Assembly (NCBI GenBank): GCA_937901255.1
Contig: CALCHN010000046.1
Location: forward strand, 1 to 64,000
DNA length: 64,000 nucleotides
DNA from: an uncultured Flavobacteriales bacterium
GTDB lineage: Bacteria; Bacteroidota; Bacteroidia; Flavobacteriales_E; Vicingaceae
Direction: 5' to 3'
The notes beneath the pieces were generated by a model. It made no database searches. It was not told the DNA's origin and worked only from the letters and a program-made list of their open reading frames with translations. The number at the start of each line of letters is the position of its first letter. The stretch's first letter is position 1. Positions 8,048 through 16,627 of this stretch are shown piece after piece. Both the position numbers and the translations under genes were made by a program.

Positions 8048-8892
8048 ATCTTCACATTAAGCGTAGTCATCTTAAGCAAGTTAATTTCTTCTTCGGTTAA
8101 AAATCTCCACTGTCCTCTGGCTAAGTTCTTTTTAGTTAAACCGGCATAATAAACCCTGTCTAATTTAGAAACTTCATAACCTAAATGTTCAAACATTTTT
8201 TTTACAATGTTGTTTTTTGAAGAGTGAATTTCTACACCAATTAGCTTTTTATTTTCACCATCACCAACATGGGTAGCTTCCTGCATTTTAGTCAGTCCAT
8301 TTTCTAAATCCACTCCATTAATTAATTGTTGTAAGTGCGTTTTAGAAACATTGGTAGAAGAGGCTACCTGATAAATTTTCTTAATATGCTGTTTCGGATG
8401 CGTTAGTCTTTTTACCAATTCTTCATCGTTGGTTAAGAACAAAACACCTGTAGCATCTTTTCCTAATGGATCAACAGGAATAACACTTTGTTTTAGTTTT
8501 CCGAGTAACTCCACCACATTTCTTCTGTTGTATGGGTCGTTTAATGAAGAAACAAATCCTTTAGGTTTGTTCATCAACAAATATACTTTCTTTTCGTGTC
8601 TAAGCGTTTCTCCACCACAAACAATTTTGTCTGTATCAGTCACTTTAAACCCCATTTCTGTGATGATTTTCCCATTCACTTCAACTACTCCGGTTTGAAT
8701 TAACACATCGGCTTCTCTTCTAGAGCATATTCCGGCATTTGCCAAAAACTTATTTAAACGAACTTTTCCATCATCTACTTTTGGAGCAGCAGCTTGTTTT
8801 GGAGGTCTTTTCTTAAAATCTCCTTTCTTGTTAAAAGGTTTTTTACCAAAAGATTTCTTTTTATCTGATGAGTTATTTTTTTTGTCTTTCAT
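8044..8892 (-). CDS. RsuA/RluB-family pseudouridine synthase homologue, catalytic Asp missing
   Basis: A 282-residue protein: a basic Lys-rich N-terminal extension (1-42), an S4 RNA-binding domain (about 45-100, RLNKFLANAGICSRREAD) and an RsuA-type catalytic domain (104-275, YLLMNKPKGFVSS; LTNDEELVKRLTHP). Members of the family isomerise uridine in rRNA with an Asp in a GRLDxxTxG motif. Here the aligned stretch reads VDPLGKDATG, with Gly144 where the catalytic Asp should be and Pro for the Arg. Either the protein is inactive and binds RNA only, or another residue serves. It may be a diverged paralogue of a true RluB elsewhere in the genome. Confidence 0.85.
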   Translation of the reverse strand: MKDKKNNSSDKKKSFGKKPFNKKGDFKKRPPKQAAAPKVDDGKVRLNKFLANAGICSRREADVLIQTGVVEVNGKIITEMGFKVTDTDKIVCGGETLRHEKKVYLLMNKPKGFVSSLNDPYNRRNVVELLGKLKQSVIPVDPLGKDATGVLFLTNDEELVKRLTHPKQHIKKIYQVASSTNVSKTHLQQLINGVDLENGLTKMQEATHVGDGENKKLIGVEIHSSKNNIVKKMFEHLGYEVSKLDRVYYAGLTKKNLARGQWRFLTEEEINLLKMTTLNVKI

Positions 8893-8904
8893 TGTTGGGT
8901 TGTA

Positions 8905-8998
8905 TCGTTATTGGTTATTTGGTTAAATGTTAATGGTTAATTGTTTGAGGTTGCTATTTTTGAACTTCCATCTTCGGTCTTCCGACTTCCGACTTCAA
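8905..8998. repeat. Low-complexity intergenic repeats between metG and the pseudouridine synthase gene
   Basis: This spacer contains GGTTATTTGGTTAAATG and TTAATGGTTAATTG, matching the GGTTAA-rich stretches at 33603-33620 and 39010-39065. A second block, TTCGGTCTTCCGACTTCCGA, is made of repeated CTTCCGA units. Both look like dispersed intergenic simple-repeat families. No gene is visible here. Confidence 0.5.
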
Positions 8999-8999
8999 T

Positions 9000-11039
9000 C
9001 TACCTCACCTCCCCACCGTTATCTACTGCTTTTTCCGGAGAAACAAATGCTAAATTTCCTTCATTATCTTCCGCCATTAGAATCATGCCTTGAGAAACAA
9101 TTCCTCGGATTTTTCTTGGTGCTAAGTTGATTAAGACAGATACTTGTTTACCTATAATTTCTTCGGGAGCATAATGTTCTGCAATGCCAGAAACGATAGT
9201 GCGCACATCAATTCCTGTGTCAACAGTCATTTTTAATAATTTATCGGCATCAGGATGTTTTTCTGCGGTTAAAATAGTTCCTGTTCTAATGTCCATTTTG
9301 GTAAAATCATCAAAAGTTATTTCTGCTTTCATAGGTTTTGCTTTGGGATTAGATTGTTTTTTATTCGAGTCTTTTAATTTCTTTATTTGAGCTTCAATCA
9401 CATCATCTTCAATTTTTTGAAAAAGAAGTGCTGGTTGGTTGATTTGGTGACCTGCTGTCAATTCAGCTCCGTTGCTATTCAACATCGCTTTTAATTTTTT
9501 ACTTGTTGTAGGTAAAAATGGTTCAAACACCTCACTTAAAGCGTTACAAATTTGTAAACTAACATGTAAAATGGTTTTTACGCTCTCCTCATCAGTTTTA
9601 ATGAGTTTCCAAGGTTCTGTGTCGGCTAAATATTTATTTCCAATTCTGGCTAATGTCATTGCTTCTGTTTGAGCATCTCTAAACTTAAACTGAGCAATTA
9701 AGTCATTTACTTTTATTTTAATGGTTGGAATAGCAGCCAAAACCTCATTGTCTAATTCAGTAGTAGTTGAAATAGGAGGAGTTTGTCCGTCATAATATTT
9801 ATGTGTAAGCACTACTGTACGGTTTACAAAATTCCCTAAAATTGCTACCAATTCATTGTTTATTCTAGCTTGGTAATCTTTCCAAGTAAATTCGCTATCT
9901 TTGGTTTCGGGAGCAATAGAAGTCAATACATAACGTAATTCATCTTGTCTTCCAGGGAAATCTGCTAAATATTCGTGTAACCAAACCGCCCAATTTCTTG
10001 AAGTAGAAATTTTGTCGCCTTCCAAATTTAAAAATTCGTTGGCAGGTACATTGGTCGGCAAAATATAATCGCCATGAGCTTTTAGAATAATAGGAAAAAT
10101 AATAGCATGGAATACAATGTTATCTTTCCCGATAAAATGAATTAATTCGGTTTCCTCATTTTTCCAATAATCTTCCCAATTTTTACCGTTTTGCTTTGCC
10201 CATTCTTTGGTTGCAGAAATATAGCCAATAGGAGCATCGAACCAAACGTACAGCACTTTTCCGTCAGCACCTTCTATAGGCACTTTTACGCCCCAATTTA
10301 AATCTCTAGTAATGGAACGAGCTTGTAAGCCATTGTCTATCCAAGACTTACATTGTCCCAATACATTTTTCTTCCATAATTTTGGGTCGTGGTGGAAGTG
10401 ATTATCTAATTTTCCTTCTTCTAACCATGTTCTTAACCAATCTTCATGTTTATTCATTGGTAAATACCAATGGCTAGTGGTTTTTAAAATAGGCGTGTTA
10501 CCGCTTATAGCAGATTTGGGGTTAATTAAATCCGTAGGACTTAAGGTAGAACCACATTTCTCGCACTGGTCGCCATAAGCATTGTCGTAGTTGCATTTCG
10601 GACAAGTACCAATAATGTATCTGTCGGCTAAAAATTGTTGTTCTTTTTCATCGTAAAACTGTTCTGAAGTTTCTTGAGTAAACGCGTTTTTTTCGTATAA
10701 ATCTTTAAAAATTCCTGCTGCAGTTTCGTGGTGGATGGGTGATGAAGTTCTATGGTAAATGCTAAAATTTATTCCAAAATCTTCAAAGGCTTTTTTAATT
10801 ATTTGATGATTTTCATCCACAATTTGCTGAGGAGTTTTTCCTTCCTTCTTAGCTCTAAGTGTAATGGCAGCACCATGTTCGTCAGAACCACAAATAAAAG
10901 CCACATCATGCCCCTGACTTTTTAAATAACGCACATAAATATCCGCAGGCAAGTATGCTCCAGCAATATGTCCTAAGTGCAAAGGGCCATTAGCATAAGG
11001 CAATGCAGCAGTAATGGTGTATCTTTTTGTTTTACTCAT
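9000..11039 (-). CDS. metG: Methionyl-tRNA synthetase
   Basis: A 679-residue enzyme that charges tRNA-Met with methionine. It begins SKTKRYTITAALPYANGPLH, with the class I signature HLGH, a zinc knuckle CPKC...CEKC (about 146-162), the KMSKS-type loop as KISTSRN, and an anticodon-binding helical domain. The last 110 residues are an EMAPII/Trbp111-type tRNA-binding domain (FTKMDIRTGTILTAEKHPDA) used for dimerisation and tRNA affinity. ATG at 11039 is chosen; an upstream TTG/ATG extension would add 22 residues unlike the family. It is divergent from the LD-carboxypeptidase gene, with a possible TACTTTTG promoter element at 11095-11102. Confidence 0.97.
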   Translation of the reverse strand: MSKTKRYTITAALPYANGPLHLGHIAGAYLPADIYVRYLKSQGHDVAFICGSDEHGAAITLRAKKEGKTPQQIVDENHQIIKKAFEDFGINFSIYHRTSSPIHHETAAGIFKDLYEKNAFTQETSEQFYDEKEQQFLADRYIIGTCPKCNYDNAYGDQCEKCGSTLSPTDLINPKSAISGNTPILKTTSHWYLPMNKHEDWLRTWLEEGKLDNHFHHDPKLWKKNVLGQCKSWIDNGLQARSITRDLNWGVKVPIEGADGKVLYVWFDAPIGYISATKEWAKQNGKNWEDYWKNEETELIHFIGKDNIVFHAIIFPIILKAHGDYILPTNVPANEFLNLEGDKISTSRNWAVWLHEYLADFPGRQDELRYVLTSIAPETKDSEFTWKDYQARINNELVAILGNFVNRTVVLTHKYYDGQTPPISTTTELDNEVLAAIPTIKIKVNDLIAQFKFRDAQTEAMTLARIGNKYLADTEPWKLIKTDEESVKTILHVSLQICNALSEVFEPFLPTTSKKLKAMLNSNGAELTAGHQINQPALLFQKIEDDVIEAQIKKLKDSNKKQSNPKAKPMKAEITFDDFTKMDIRTGTILTAEKHPDADKLLKMTVDTGIDVRTIVSGIAEHYAPEEIIGKQVSVLINLAPRKIRGIVSQGMILMAEDNEGNLAFVSPEKAVDNGGEVR

Positions 11040-11133
11040 AAATTTCTTGATGTCATTAAGATAATGTTCCGAACAACAATTATAATTATTTTTGCAAAAG
11101 TACATTTACTAATGATACTATTGACAATTCACT

Positions 11134-12030
11134 ATGGAAAAACCTCAAGCATTAAAAACAGGCGATAAAGTAAGCATCATTTCAACTGCCCGAAAGATAA
11201 GTTTGGAAGAAGTACAACCAGCAATTAATTTACTAACGGATTGGGGATTAGAAGTGGTTTTAGGTGAAAATTTGTTTGCCGAAGACCATCAATTTGCAGG
11301 TACAAAAGCACAACGACTTGCTGATTTGCAACAAGCCTTAAATAATGATGAAATAAAAGTAGTTTTTTGTGCCAGAGGTGGTTACGGAACAGTTCAATTA
11401 ATTGACGAAATAGATTTTTCACATTTTACAAAACAACCCAAATGGATAGTGGGTTACAGTGATGTAACGGTGTTGCACAATCATATTAATCAAAATTTTG
11501 GGATAGCAACCTTGCACGCCACTATGCCTATTAATTTCAGTACAAATACACCGGAAGCACTTCAATCGCTAAAAGATGCATTGTTTGGCAAAACCTTGAA
11601 CTATCAATGTGCTTCTCATTCTTATAACCGATTAGGAGAAGCAAAAGGTGAGTTGGTGGGAGGGAATTTGTCTATTTTGTATAGCCTTACAGGAACGACT
11701 TCGCAAATTAATACCCAAGGTAAAATTTTATTTTTGGAAGATTTGGATGAATATCTTTACCACATTGACCGAATGATGCAAAACCTTAAACGAGCAGGAA
11801 TGTTACACGGTTTAAAAGGCTTATTAATTGGTGGTATGACAGATATGAATGATAATACTATTCCTTATGGACATACAGCCATTGACATCATCAAAAACAT
11901 AGTAGCGGAATATGATTTTCCGGTAGCTTTTGGTTTCCCTGCTGGGCATTTAGCGGATAACCGTACTTTAATTATGGGTGGTGAAGTAATGTTGAGTGTA
12001 GGGGAGGAGAGGACAATGTTGAATTTTTGA
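11134..12030 (+). CDS. LD-carboxypeptidase (muramoyltetrapeptide carboxypeptidase, peptidase S66)
   Basis: A 298-residue cytoplasmic serine peptidase that removes the terminal D-Ala from recycled murein tetrapeptides. Family landmarks are FCARGGYGTVQLIDEID (about 74-90), the nucleophile Ser in WIVGYSDVT, the catalytic Glu region LFLEDLDEYLYHIDR and the catalytic His in GFPAGHLADNRTL. Length and order of motifs are typical. It is divergent from metG; a TATTTTTG element at 11087-11094 may drive it. Its 3' end lies 3 bases from the convergent tsaB stop. Confidence 0.93.
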   Translation: MEKPQALKTGDKVSIISTARKISLEEVQPAINLLTDWGLEVVLGENLFAEDHQFAGTKAQRLADLQQALNNDEIKVVFCARGGYGTVQLIDEIDFSHFTKQPKWIVGYSDVTVLHNHINQNFGIATLHATMPINFSTNTPEALQSLKDALFGKTLNYQCASHSYNRLGEAKGELVGGNLSILYSLTGTTSQINTQGKILFLEDLDEYLYHIDRMMQNLKRAGMLHGLKGLLIGGMTDMNDNTIPYGHTAIDIIKNIVAEYDFPVAFGFPAGHLADNRTLIMGGEVMLSVGEERTMLNF

Positions 12031-12033
12031 TTT

Positions 12034-12723
12034 TCAAATTATTTTTTTAGGTGTTGTGGCTATAAAATCTTTCAAATAAAATGGTTCGAAATAAGCTACA
12101 TCTTCCAACTCATTATTGTTGAGTTTTTTTAATGCCAACTCATTAATTTCTATGGCTGATGGCAACACACTTTCGTTAAAAATTGCATTTTTATTTTCTG
12201 CAAATAGTGTTTGACATTTTTCTGCTCCATCACCAAAAAACATTACTTTTTGGTTAGCCAGAAATTTACTGAAAGAATTTTCATCAATTATTTTGGCTGA
12301 AATGGGTGCTATTAATTCATTGTTAGCAGTATAAATAGCGGTGTAAACTTCCATTCTTCGGGCATCTATCATCGGACAAAAAAGTAAGTTTTTATCTGTG
12401 GCTTGTTTTGCCATACGCAATGCCATGGCTTGTAAGGTGTCTATTGCAATTAGTGGTTTATCTAAAGCATAACACAGTCCTTTTGCTGATGAAACACCAA
12501 TTCTTAATCCAGTATAAGAACCAGGACCTTTACTTACTGCTATGGCATCAATATCGTTAAATTTTATATTGGCTTTTTTTACCACTTTTTCAATAAAGTT
12601 GGTAACATTTTCAGCATGACTATATTCTCCTCCAAGCTCTTCAATAGCCAATAATTCATTGTCTTTAGAAAGTGCAATTGAGCAAACTTTTGTAGCGGTT
12701 TCTATTCCTAATATTATACTCAT
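12034..12723 (-). CDS. tsaB: tRNA threonylcarbamoyladenosine biosynthesis protein TsaB
   Basis: A 229-residue ASKHA-fold protein. With TsaD and TsaE it transfers the threonylcarbamoyl group to A37 of ANN-decoding tRNAs; TsaB is the non-catalytic dimer partner of TsaD. Visible signatures are the N-terminal ILGIETATKVCSIALS, the YSHAENVTNFIE stretch, and KGPGSYTGLRIGVSSAKGLC (about 66-85), diagnostic of TsaB. It starts one base after the stop of the OmpA-family gene, so the two are co-transcribed. Confidence 0.94.
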   Translation of the reverse strand: MSIILGIETATKVCSIALSKDNELLAIEELGGEYSHAENVTNFIEKVVKKANIKFNDIDAIAVSKGPGSYTGLRIGVSSAKGLCYALDKPLIAIDTLQAMALRMAKQATDKNLLFCPMIDARRMEVYTAIYTANNELIAPISAKIIDENSFSKFLANQKVMFFGDGAEKCQTLFAENKNAIFNESVLPSAIEINELALKKLNNNELEDVAYFEPFYLKDFIATTPKKII

Positions 12724-12724
12724 T

Positions 12725-13921
12725 TTAATTCTCCATAATTTTAATTTCTACTCTTCTGTTGGCACTCATTTCTGCTTCCGATTTCGGATTAGGATGCAAC
12801 ATTTGTGTATTGCCATAGCCAATAGAGGCAATTCGATTAGCTGCAATTCCATTTTCAATCAAGTATTCTTTAACCGCTTTTGCTCTATCTTCAGAAAGGG
12901 TTTGATACTCTTTTGTATTTCTTTGGTTGGGACCATTTACGTGTCCTTCCACTTCTATTTTTACATTTTTATTGATTTCCATAAATGCTAACAATGCTCT
13001 TAAATCGCCCGAAGCTTGAGGTAAAAACTTAGCTTGGTTGCCATAAAACTGAATGTTTCTTAAGTTTACTTTTCTGCCTTTTTGTATTTTCTCTAATAAT
13101 ACTGTTTGACTGAAAGTAGTTCTGTTAGCAGTAATGGTTACTTCCTCCGAATAAATTAAATAGCCCGGAGAATTAGTGCTAATCGTAAGTTTGTATTTGC
13201 GTTGAGGAACGTCAACAGCATAAGTCATAATATTATTTTTCTCCACCAAATTTTTTCTTAATCCATCAATAATAATATTTCCAGCAACGGGTTTATTGCT
13301 TATTTTATCTTTTATTTCAATACTCACCGAAAGAGAATTACTTTCAGCTATTGGCTCTTCAATCTTTACCTCAGGTTTTTCTCCTGCTATATTAATGGTT
13401 AAAGAATGACTTCCTCCTGCTCTTTTAGAGTTGTTTATTACCAACACATATTGTTCGTCTTTTTTTACCAAGAGCGATTTACTGTAATTATCGTTAATTC
13501 CGGCAGCTACAAAAGGCATGTTTCCATCTTTAGAAATTCCTGTGTTAGCACTTCTGGAAAGGTTGCTGCGTATAGGAGCAATCTTTTTGGCTTCAATTCT
13601 TTTACAAAATAGATTTTTATGTTCAAACAACAAAAAATCCCAATCGTTGCCTTCATCAAGAGATAGAATATCAAATGACAATTCTCCATCATAAGGAATT
13701 GAAATCAAATACCAAATGGTGTTTTTTTCAATTTCAAAATTTAGTGAGTCGTATAAGTCATTACTTTCAAACTCTAAGGTTCCATATCCCGAAATGTTTT
13801 TGGCTTCATAAAATGTGTCTGTAAGGTGCAACATTTTAGAACAATCGGCATGTTGAGCTTGACTATTGTTCAAGAAACAAAAAAACAATACGAATATAAC
13901 TATGTGATTAATCTTTAACAT
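12725..13921 (-). CDS. OmpA-family outer-membrane/peptidoglycan-associated protein
   Basis: A 398-residue exported protein. ATG at 13921 begins a signal peptide (MLKINHIVIFVLFFCF... ending NNSQAQ). The first 170 residues resemble a beta-sandwich domain with a WYLISIPYDGELSFDI stretch. A linker leads to the C-terminal OmpA domain (about 275-398: VKIEVEGHVNG, LSEDRAKAVKEYLIENGI, RIASIGYGNTQ, SANRRVEIKI), which binds peptidoglycan. No N-terminal beta-barrel is evident, so it may be a periplasmic or lipid-independent anchor protein. It sits directly upstream of tsaB; no functional link between the two is evident. Confidence 0.88.
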   Translation of the reverse strand: MLKINHIVIFVLFFCFLNNSQAQHADCSKMLHLTDTFYEAKNISGYGTLEFESNDLYDSLNFEIEKNTIWYLISIPYDGELSFDILSLDEGNDWDFLLFEHKNLFCKRIEAKKIAPIRSNLSRSANTGISKDGNMPFVAAGINDNYSKSLLVKKDEQYVLVINNSKRAGGSHSLTINIAGEKPEVKIEEPIAESNSLSVSIEIKDKISNKPVAGNIIIDGLRKNLVEKNNIMTYAVDVPQRKYKLTISTNSPGYLIYSEEVTITANRTTFSQTVLLEKIQKGRKVNLRNIQFYGNQAKFLPQASGDLRALLAFMEINKNVKIEVEGHVNGPNQRNTKEYQTLSEDRAKAVKEYLIENGIAANRIASIGYGNTQMLHPNPKSEAEMSANRRVEIKIMEN

Positions 13922-14136
13922 AAGCAATCTACAAAATTAAGGATTGTTTGAGAAAAATAAAGCATCCTCATTTTAGACATTGAATCACATATACTGTTTA
14001 TTAACGCACGCTTGTTTCACTCAACTCCAAATTCTATATTTTTGACACAAATTAAGTTTGAATTTCACTAATTACCACAAATTAAAAACATCAAAGATGT
14101 TTTAGGTAATTAAGTATGAATGATTAAATTTGTCTT

Positions 14137-14967
14137 ATGAGAGTAATATTAATAGTATTTGTAACTTTTTTTATCCAGTTGGTATCTATTAAAGGTCAAC
14201 AACCTAAAATTCATAAAATATTTTATGAAGATTCAGCTTATATGGCATTAAATAATGCAGAGTATAATTCTTGGTATGTTAAAAGAAATAAAATAAAGAA
14301 TTTAGGCTGGACTGGTGAGATGATAATATTTTACAACGAGACTTTAACCGACACAGCTATCAAGGTTAATCTTTTAGATGGAACATATGAAGGATTTTAT
14401 AAAGAATGGGATAGAGAAGATAAATATATTAGTCATGAATGTTTTTATGAAAATGGATTTAGACAAGATACTTGTTATGAATATGTATATTTCTTTGGAG
14501 ACAACTCAGATGGAGTCCATAGAGATAGTGTTTTAATTGAAATTTACGGGACTAAATGTTACAAAGAAAATGGTTTAGATGTAGCTGGAGAAGAATGGGT
14601 AGAATATAAAACAATACACCTTTCAGAATATGAGAAAGCAACAGGTGTTGTTAGAAAAAAAATAGAACCTATTGTTGAGAATAAAGAATATAAAAGTGAT
14701 AAAGATACAATTATAAAATTTGAATCTGAAATATCCAAAGGATATATCAAAATTAAAATTAAAGGAAAAAAAGACGATGTTATTTCCTTTGGATATTATG
14801 ATGAACAAGGTAATCCTAAAAAACTGAGTAAAACTACTATTGTTTTTACTACTGAAAAAAATATGGAATCGTGGTTTGATGTTAGCAAAGGAAATGGTTA
14901 TTTATTTATTAAATCACCTTCAGATACTGAAATTACCTATACTTTCTCTACGACCAAAACACATTAG
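14137..14967 (+). CDS. Secreted protein with MORN-like N-terminal half
   Basis: A 276-residue protein with a signal peptide (MRVILIVFVTFFIQLVSIKG, then QQ). Residues 80-115 contain a MORN/YwqK-like segment (DGTYEGFYKEWDREDKYISH). The C-terminal 90 residues look like a beta-sandwich (ISKGYIKIKIKGKKDD; SKGNGYLFIKSPSDTEITYT), possibly a PPC-like or T9SS-adjacent domain, but no sorting signal is visible. Function unknown. It stands alone between the divergent OmpA-family gene and the convergent DUF3109 gene. Confidence 0.68.
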   Translation: MRVILIVFVTFFIQLVSIKGQQPKIHKIFYEDSAYMALNNAEYNSWYVKRNKIKNLGWTGEMIIFYNETLTDTAIKVNLLDGTYEGFYKEWDREDKYISHECFYENGFRQDTCYEYVYFFGDNSDGVHRDSVLIEIYGTKCYKENGLDVAGEEWVEYKTIHLSEYEKATGVVRKKIEPIVENKEYKSDKDTIIKFESEISKGYIKIKIKGKKDDVISFGYYDEQGNPKKLSKTTIVFTTEKNMESWFDVSKGNGYLFIKSPSDTEITYTFSTTKTH

Positions 14968-14986
14968 GTTTTTTTATTTAAATAGC

Positions 14987-15565
14987 TTATTTACCATTCT
15001 CCTTTTCCAACGCTTCATCCACCAAGGTGAGTTCTTTAAACCACTCCTCTCCAAACCTTCTGATAAGCGGTTCTTTTAAAAATTGGTAGGTTTTTACTCC
15101 CAATTCTTCTCCTAAGGTACAAGCATCATCGCAAATATCCCAATAGGCATAATTTACAGCTGTATAGGCTGCAATTTTAGATAACCTTACTGGAAACAAA
15201 TGACAAGAAATGGGTTTTTTAAATGCTGTTTTTCCATCAAGGTAAGCTTGTTCAATAGCACATTTAGTGATGTTTTGTTCATCAAAAAAGACAAAAGCAC
15301 ATTCTTTACCATCTACCAATTGAGTAACATAATCACCATCGGCATCAACAGTGTATAAATCTTCTTCTAAAGCGGCAATAGATTTTTCTGATAAATAAGG
15401 TTTTACCGATTCAAAAACATTTTCAAGCTCCTCTAATTCTTCCTGTTCTAATGGAGCACCTGCATCTCCTTGTACGCAACAAGCTCCTTTGCATGCGTTA
15501 AGATTGCATACAAATTTTCTTTCTAAAATTTCTTCGGAAACAATGGTATCTTGGATTTGAATCAT
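14987..15565 (-). CDS. DUF3109 family cysteine-rich protein
   Basis: A 192-residue cytoplasmic protein. It contains FVCNLNACKGACCVQGDAGAP (about 18-38), a Cys-rich metal-binding signature related to the YkgJ Zn/Fe-cluster family, and later ISCHLFPVRL and WDICDDACTLGEELG. These are typical of DUF3109, a conserved family of unknown function in Bacteroidota. The cysteine pattern implies bound metal or an iron-sulfur cluster. It follows the threonine aldolase gene on the same strand with a 28-base gap filled by a GATTAGA-type repeat. Confidence 0.88.
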   Translation of the reverse strand: MIQIQDTIVSEEILERKFVCNLNACKGACCVQGDAGAPLEQEELEELENVFESVKPYLSEKSIAALEEDLYTVDADGDYVTQLVDGKECAFVFFDEQNITKCAIEQAYLDGKTAFKKPISCHLFPVRLSKIAAYTAVNYAYWDICDDACTLGEELGVKTYQFLKEPLIRRFGEEWFKELTLVDEALEKENGK

Positions 15566-15572
15566 GTATTAA

Positions 15573-15600
15573 TTGGAGATTAGAGATTGGAGGTTAAAGA
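15573..15600. repeat. GATTAGA-type intergenic repeat, short copy
   Basis: GGAGATTAGAGATTGGAGG belongs to the simple-repeat family seen as a long array at 27685-27767 and, inverted, at 24563-24600 and 33742-33772. It fills the gap between two co-directional genes and touches the last codons of the threonine aldolase gene. Confidence 0.5.
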
Positions 15601-16610
15601 TTATTTAGGATATGGATAGTTTTTTCCAACATTTCATCCGTAAAATTCAAATGCGTTACCATTCTAATTTGTTGTGGGCCAAAAGCGATGGTCAAAATGT
15701 CTTTTTGTTTTAGCTTTTCGATGATATCCGAATGAACGTATTTAGCATTTATATTAGCAACCACAATATTGGTATCTATAGGCATAAGACTATCTACAAA
15801 GGGTAAATTTTGCAAGGCTTCCCCTAATGATTTTGCTCTTTTATGATCGTCTTTTAATCGCTCAATGTTATTTTCTAATGCATAAATTCCTGCTGCAGCT
15901 ATAAATCCTGCCTGACGCATACCACCACCAAATATTTTTCTTATTTGTCTGGCTTTTTTAATGTCTGCTTTACTGCCTACCAACAAAGAACCCACAGGAG
16001 CTCCTAATCCTTTCGACAAACAAATAGAAATCGTATCAAAAGCATTGCCGATGTCTTTAGTAGTATAATCACTTTCTACTATGGCATTAAAAATTCTAGC
16101 TCCATCCAAATGAAATTTCAATCCTTTTTCTTTACACAAAGCAGCAATTTCTTTCATCTCATTAAGACTATAAATGCTTCCACCACCTCTATTCATGGTA
16201 TTTTCCAAACTCACTAACTGCGATTCAGGTTTGTGTACATCATCTGGATTGATGGCTGCTAAAATTTGATTAGCTGTTAACCTGCCTCTATCGCCTTTTA
16301 TTAGTTTAGTTGCCAAACCTGAGTTAAATCCAATTCCACCACCTTCGTATTGATAAATGTGAGAAAGTTCATTACAAATTACTTCTCCGGGTGAGTTAGT
16401 ATGAATTTTTATGGCTATTTGATTAGTCATAGTCCCTGATGGACAAAAAATACCAGCTTCTTTGCCAAACATGGTTGCTGCCAACTCTTCTAATTGGTTG
16501 ATGGTTTCATCTTCACCAAAAACATCATCACCTACTTTGGCGTTCATCATTGCCTCCAACATCTCTGAAGTAGGCTTGGTTACAGTATCACTTCTTAAAT
16601 CTATTAACAT
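15594..16610 (-). CDS. ltaE: Low-specificity L-threonine aldolase
   Basis: A 338-residue PLP enzyme (fold type I) that cleaves L-threonine or L-allo-threonine to glycine and acetaldehyde. The N-terminus LIDLRSDTVTKPTSEMLEAM and VGDDVFGEDETINQLEE are diagnostic. HLDGARIFNA marks the cofactor region and the Schiff-base Lys lies in SICLSKGLGAPVGSLLVGS. Length matches the family. It is upstream of, and probably co-transcribed with, the DUF3109 gene; a link between the two is not known. Confidence 0.95.
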   Translation of the reverse strand: MLIDLRSDTVTKPTSEMLEAMMNAKVGDDVFGEDETINQLEELAATMFGKEAGIFCPSGTMTNQIAIKIHTNSPGEVICNELSHIYQYEGGGIGFNSGLATKLIKGDRGRLTANQILAAINPDDVHKPESQLVSLENTMNRGGGSIYSLNEMKEIAALCKEKGLKFHLDGARIFNAIVESDYTTKDIGNAFDTISICLSKGLGAPVGSLLVGSKADIKKARQIRKIFGGGMRQAGFIAAAGIYALENNIERLKDDHKRAKSLGEALQNLPFVDSLMPIDTNIVVANINAKYVHSDIIEKLKQKDILTIAFGPQQIRMVTHLNFTDEMLEKTIHILNNL

Positions 16611-16627
16611 AAGGCAAAGGTAAATTT

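Noticed and set aside
12659..12991. Plus-strand frame opposite tsaB and the OmpA-family gene
   Set aside because: It crosses two well supported minus-strand genes and its product (Phe/Cys-rich) resembles no protein.
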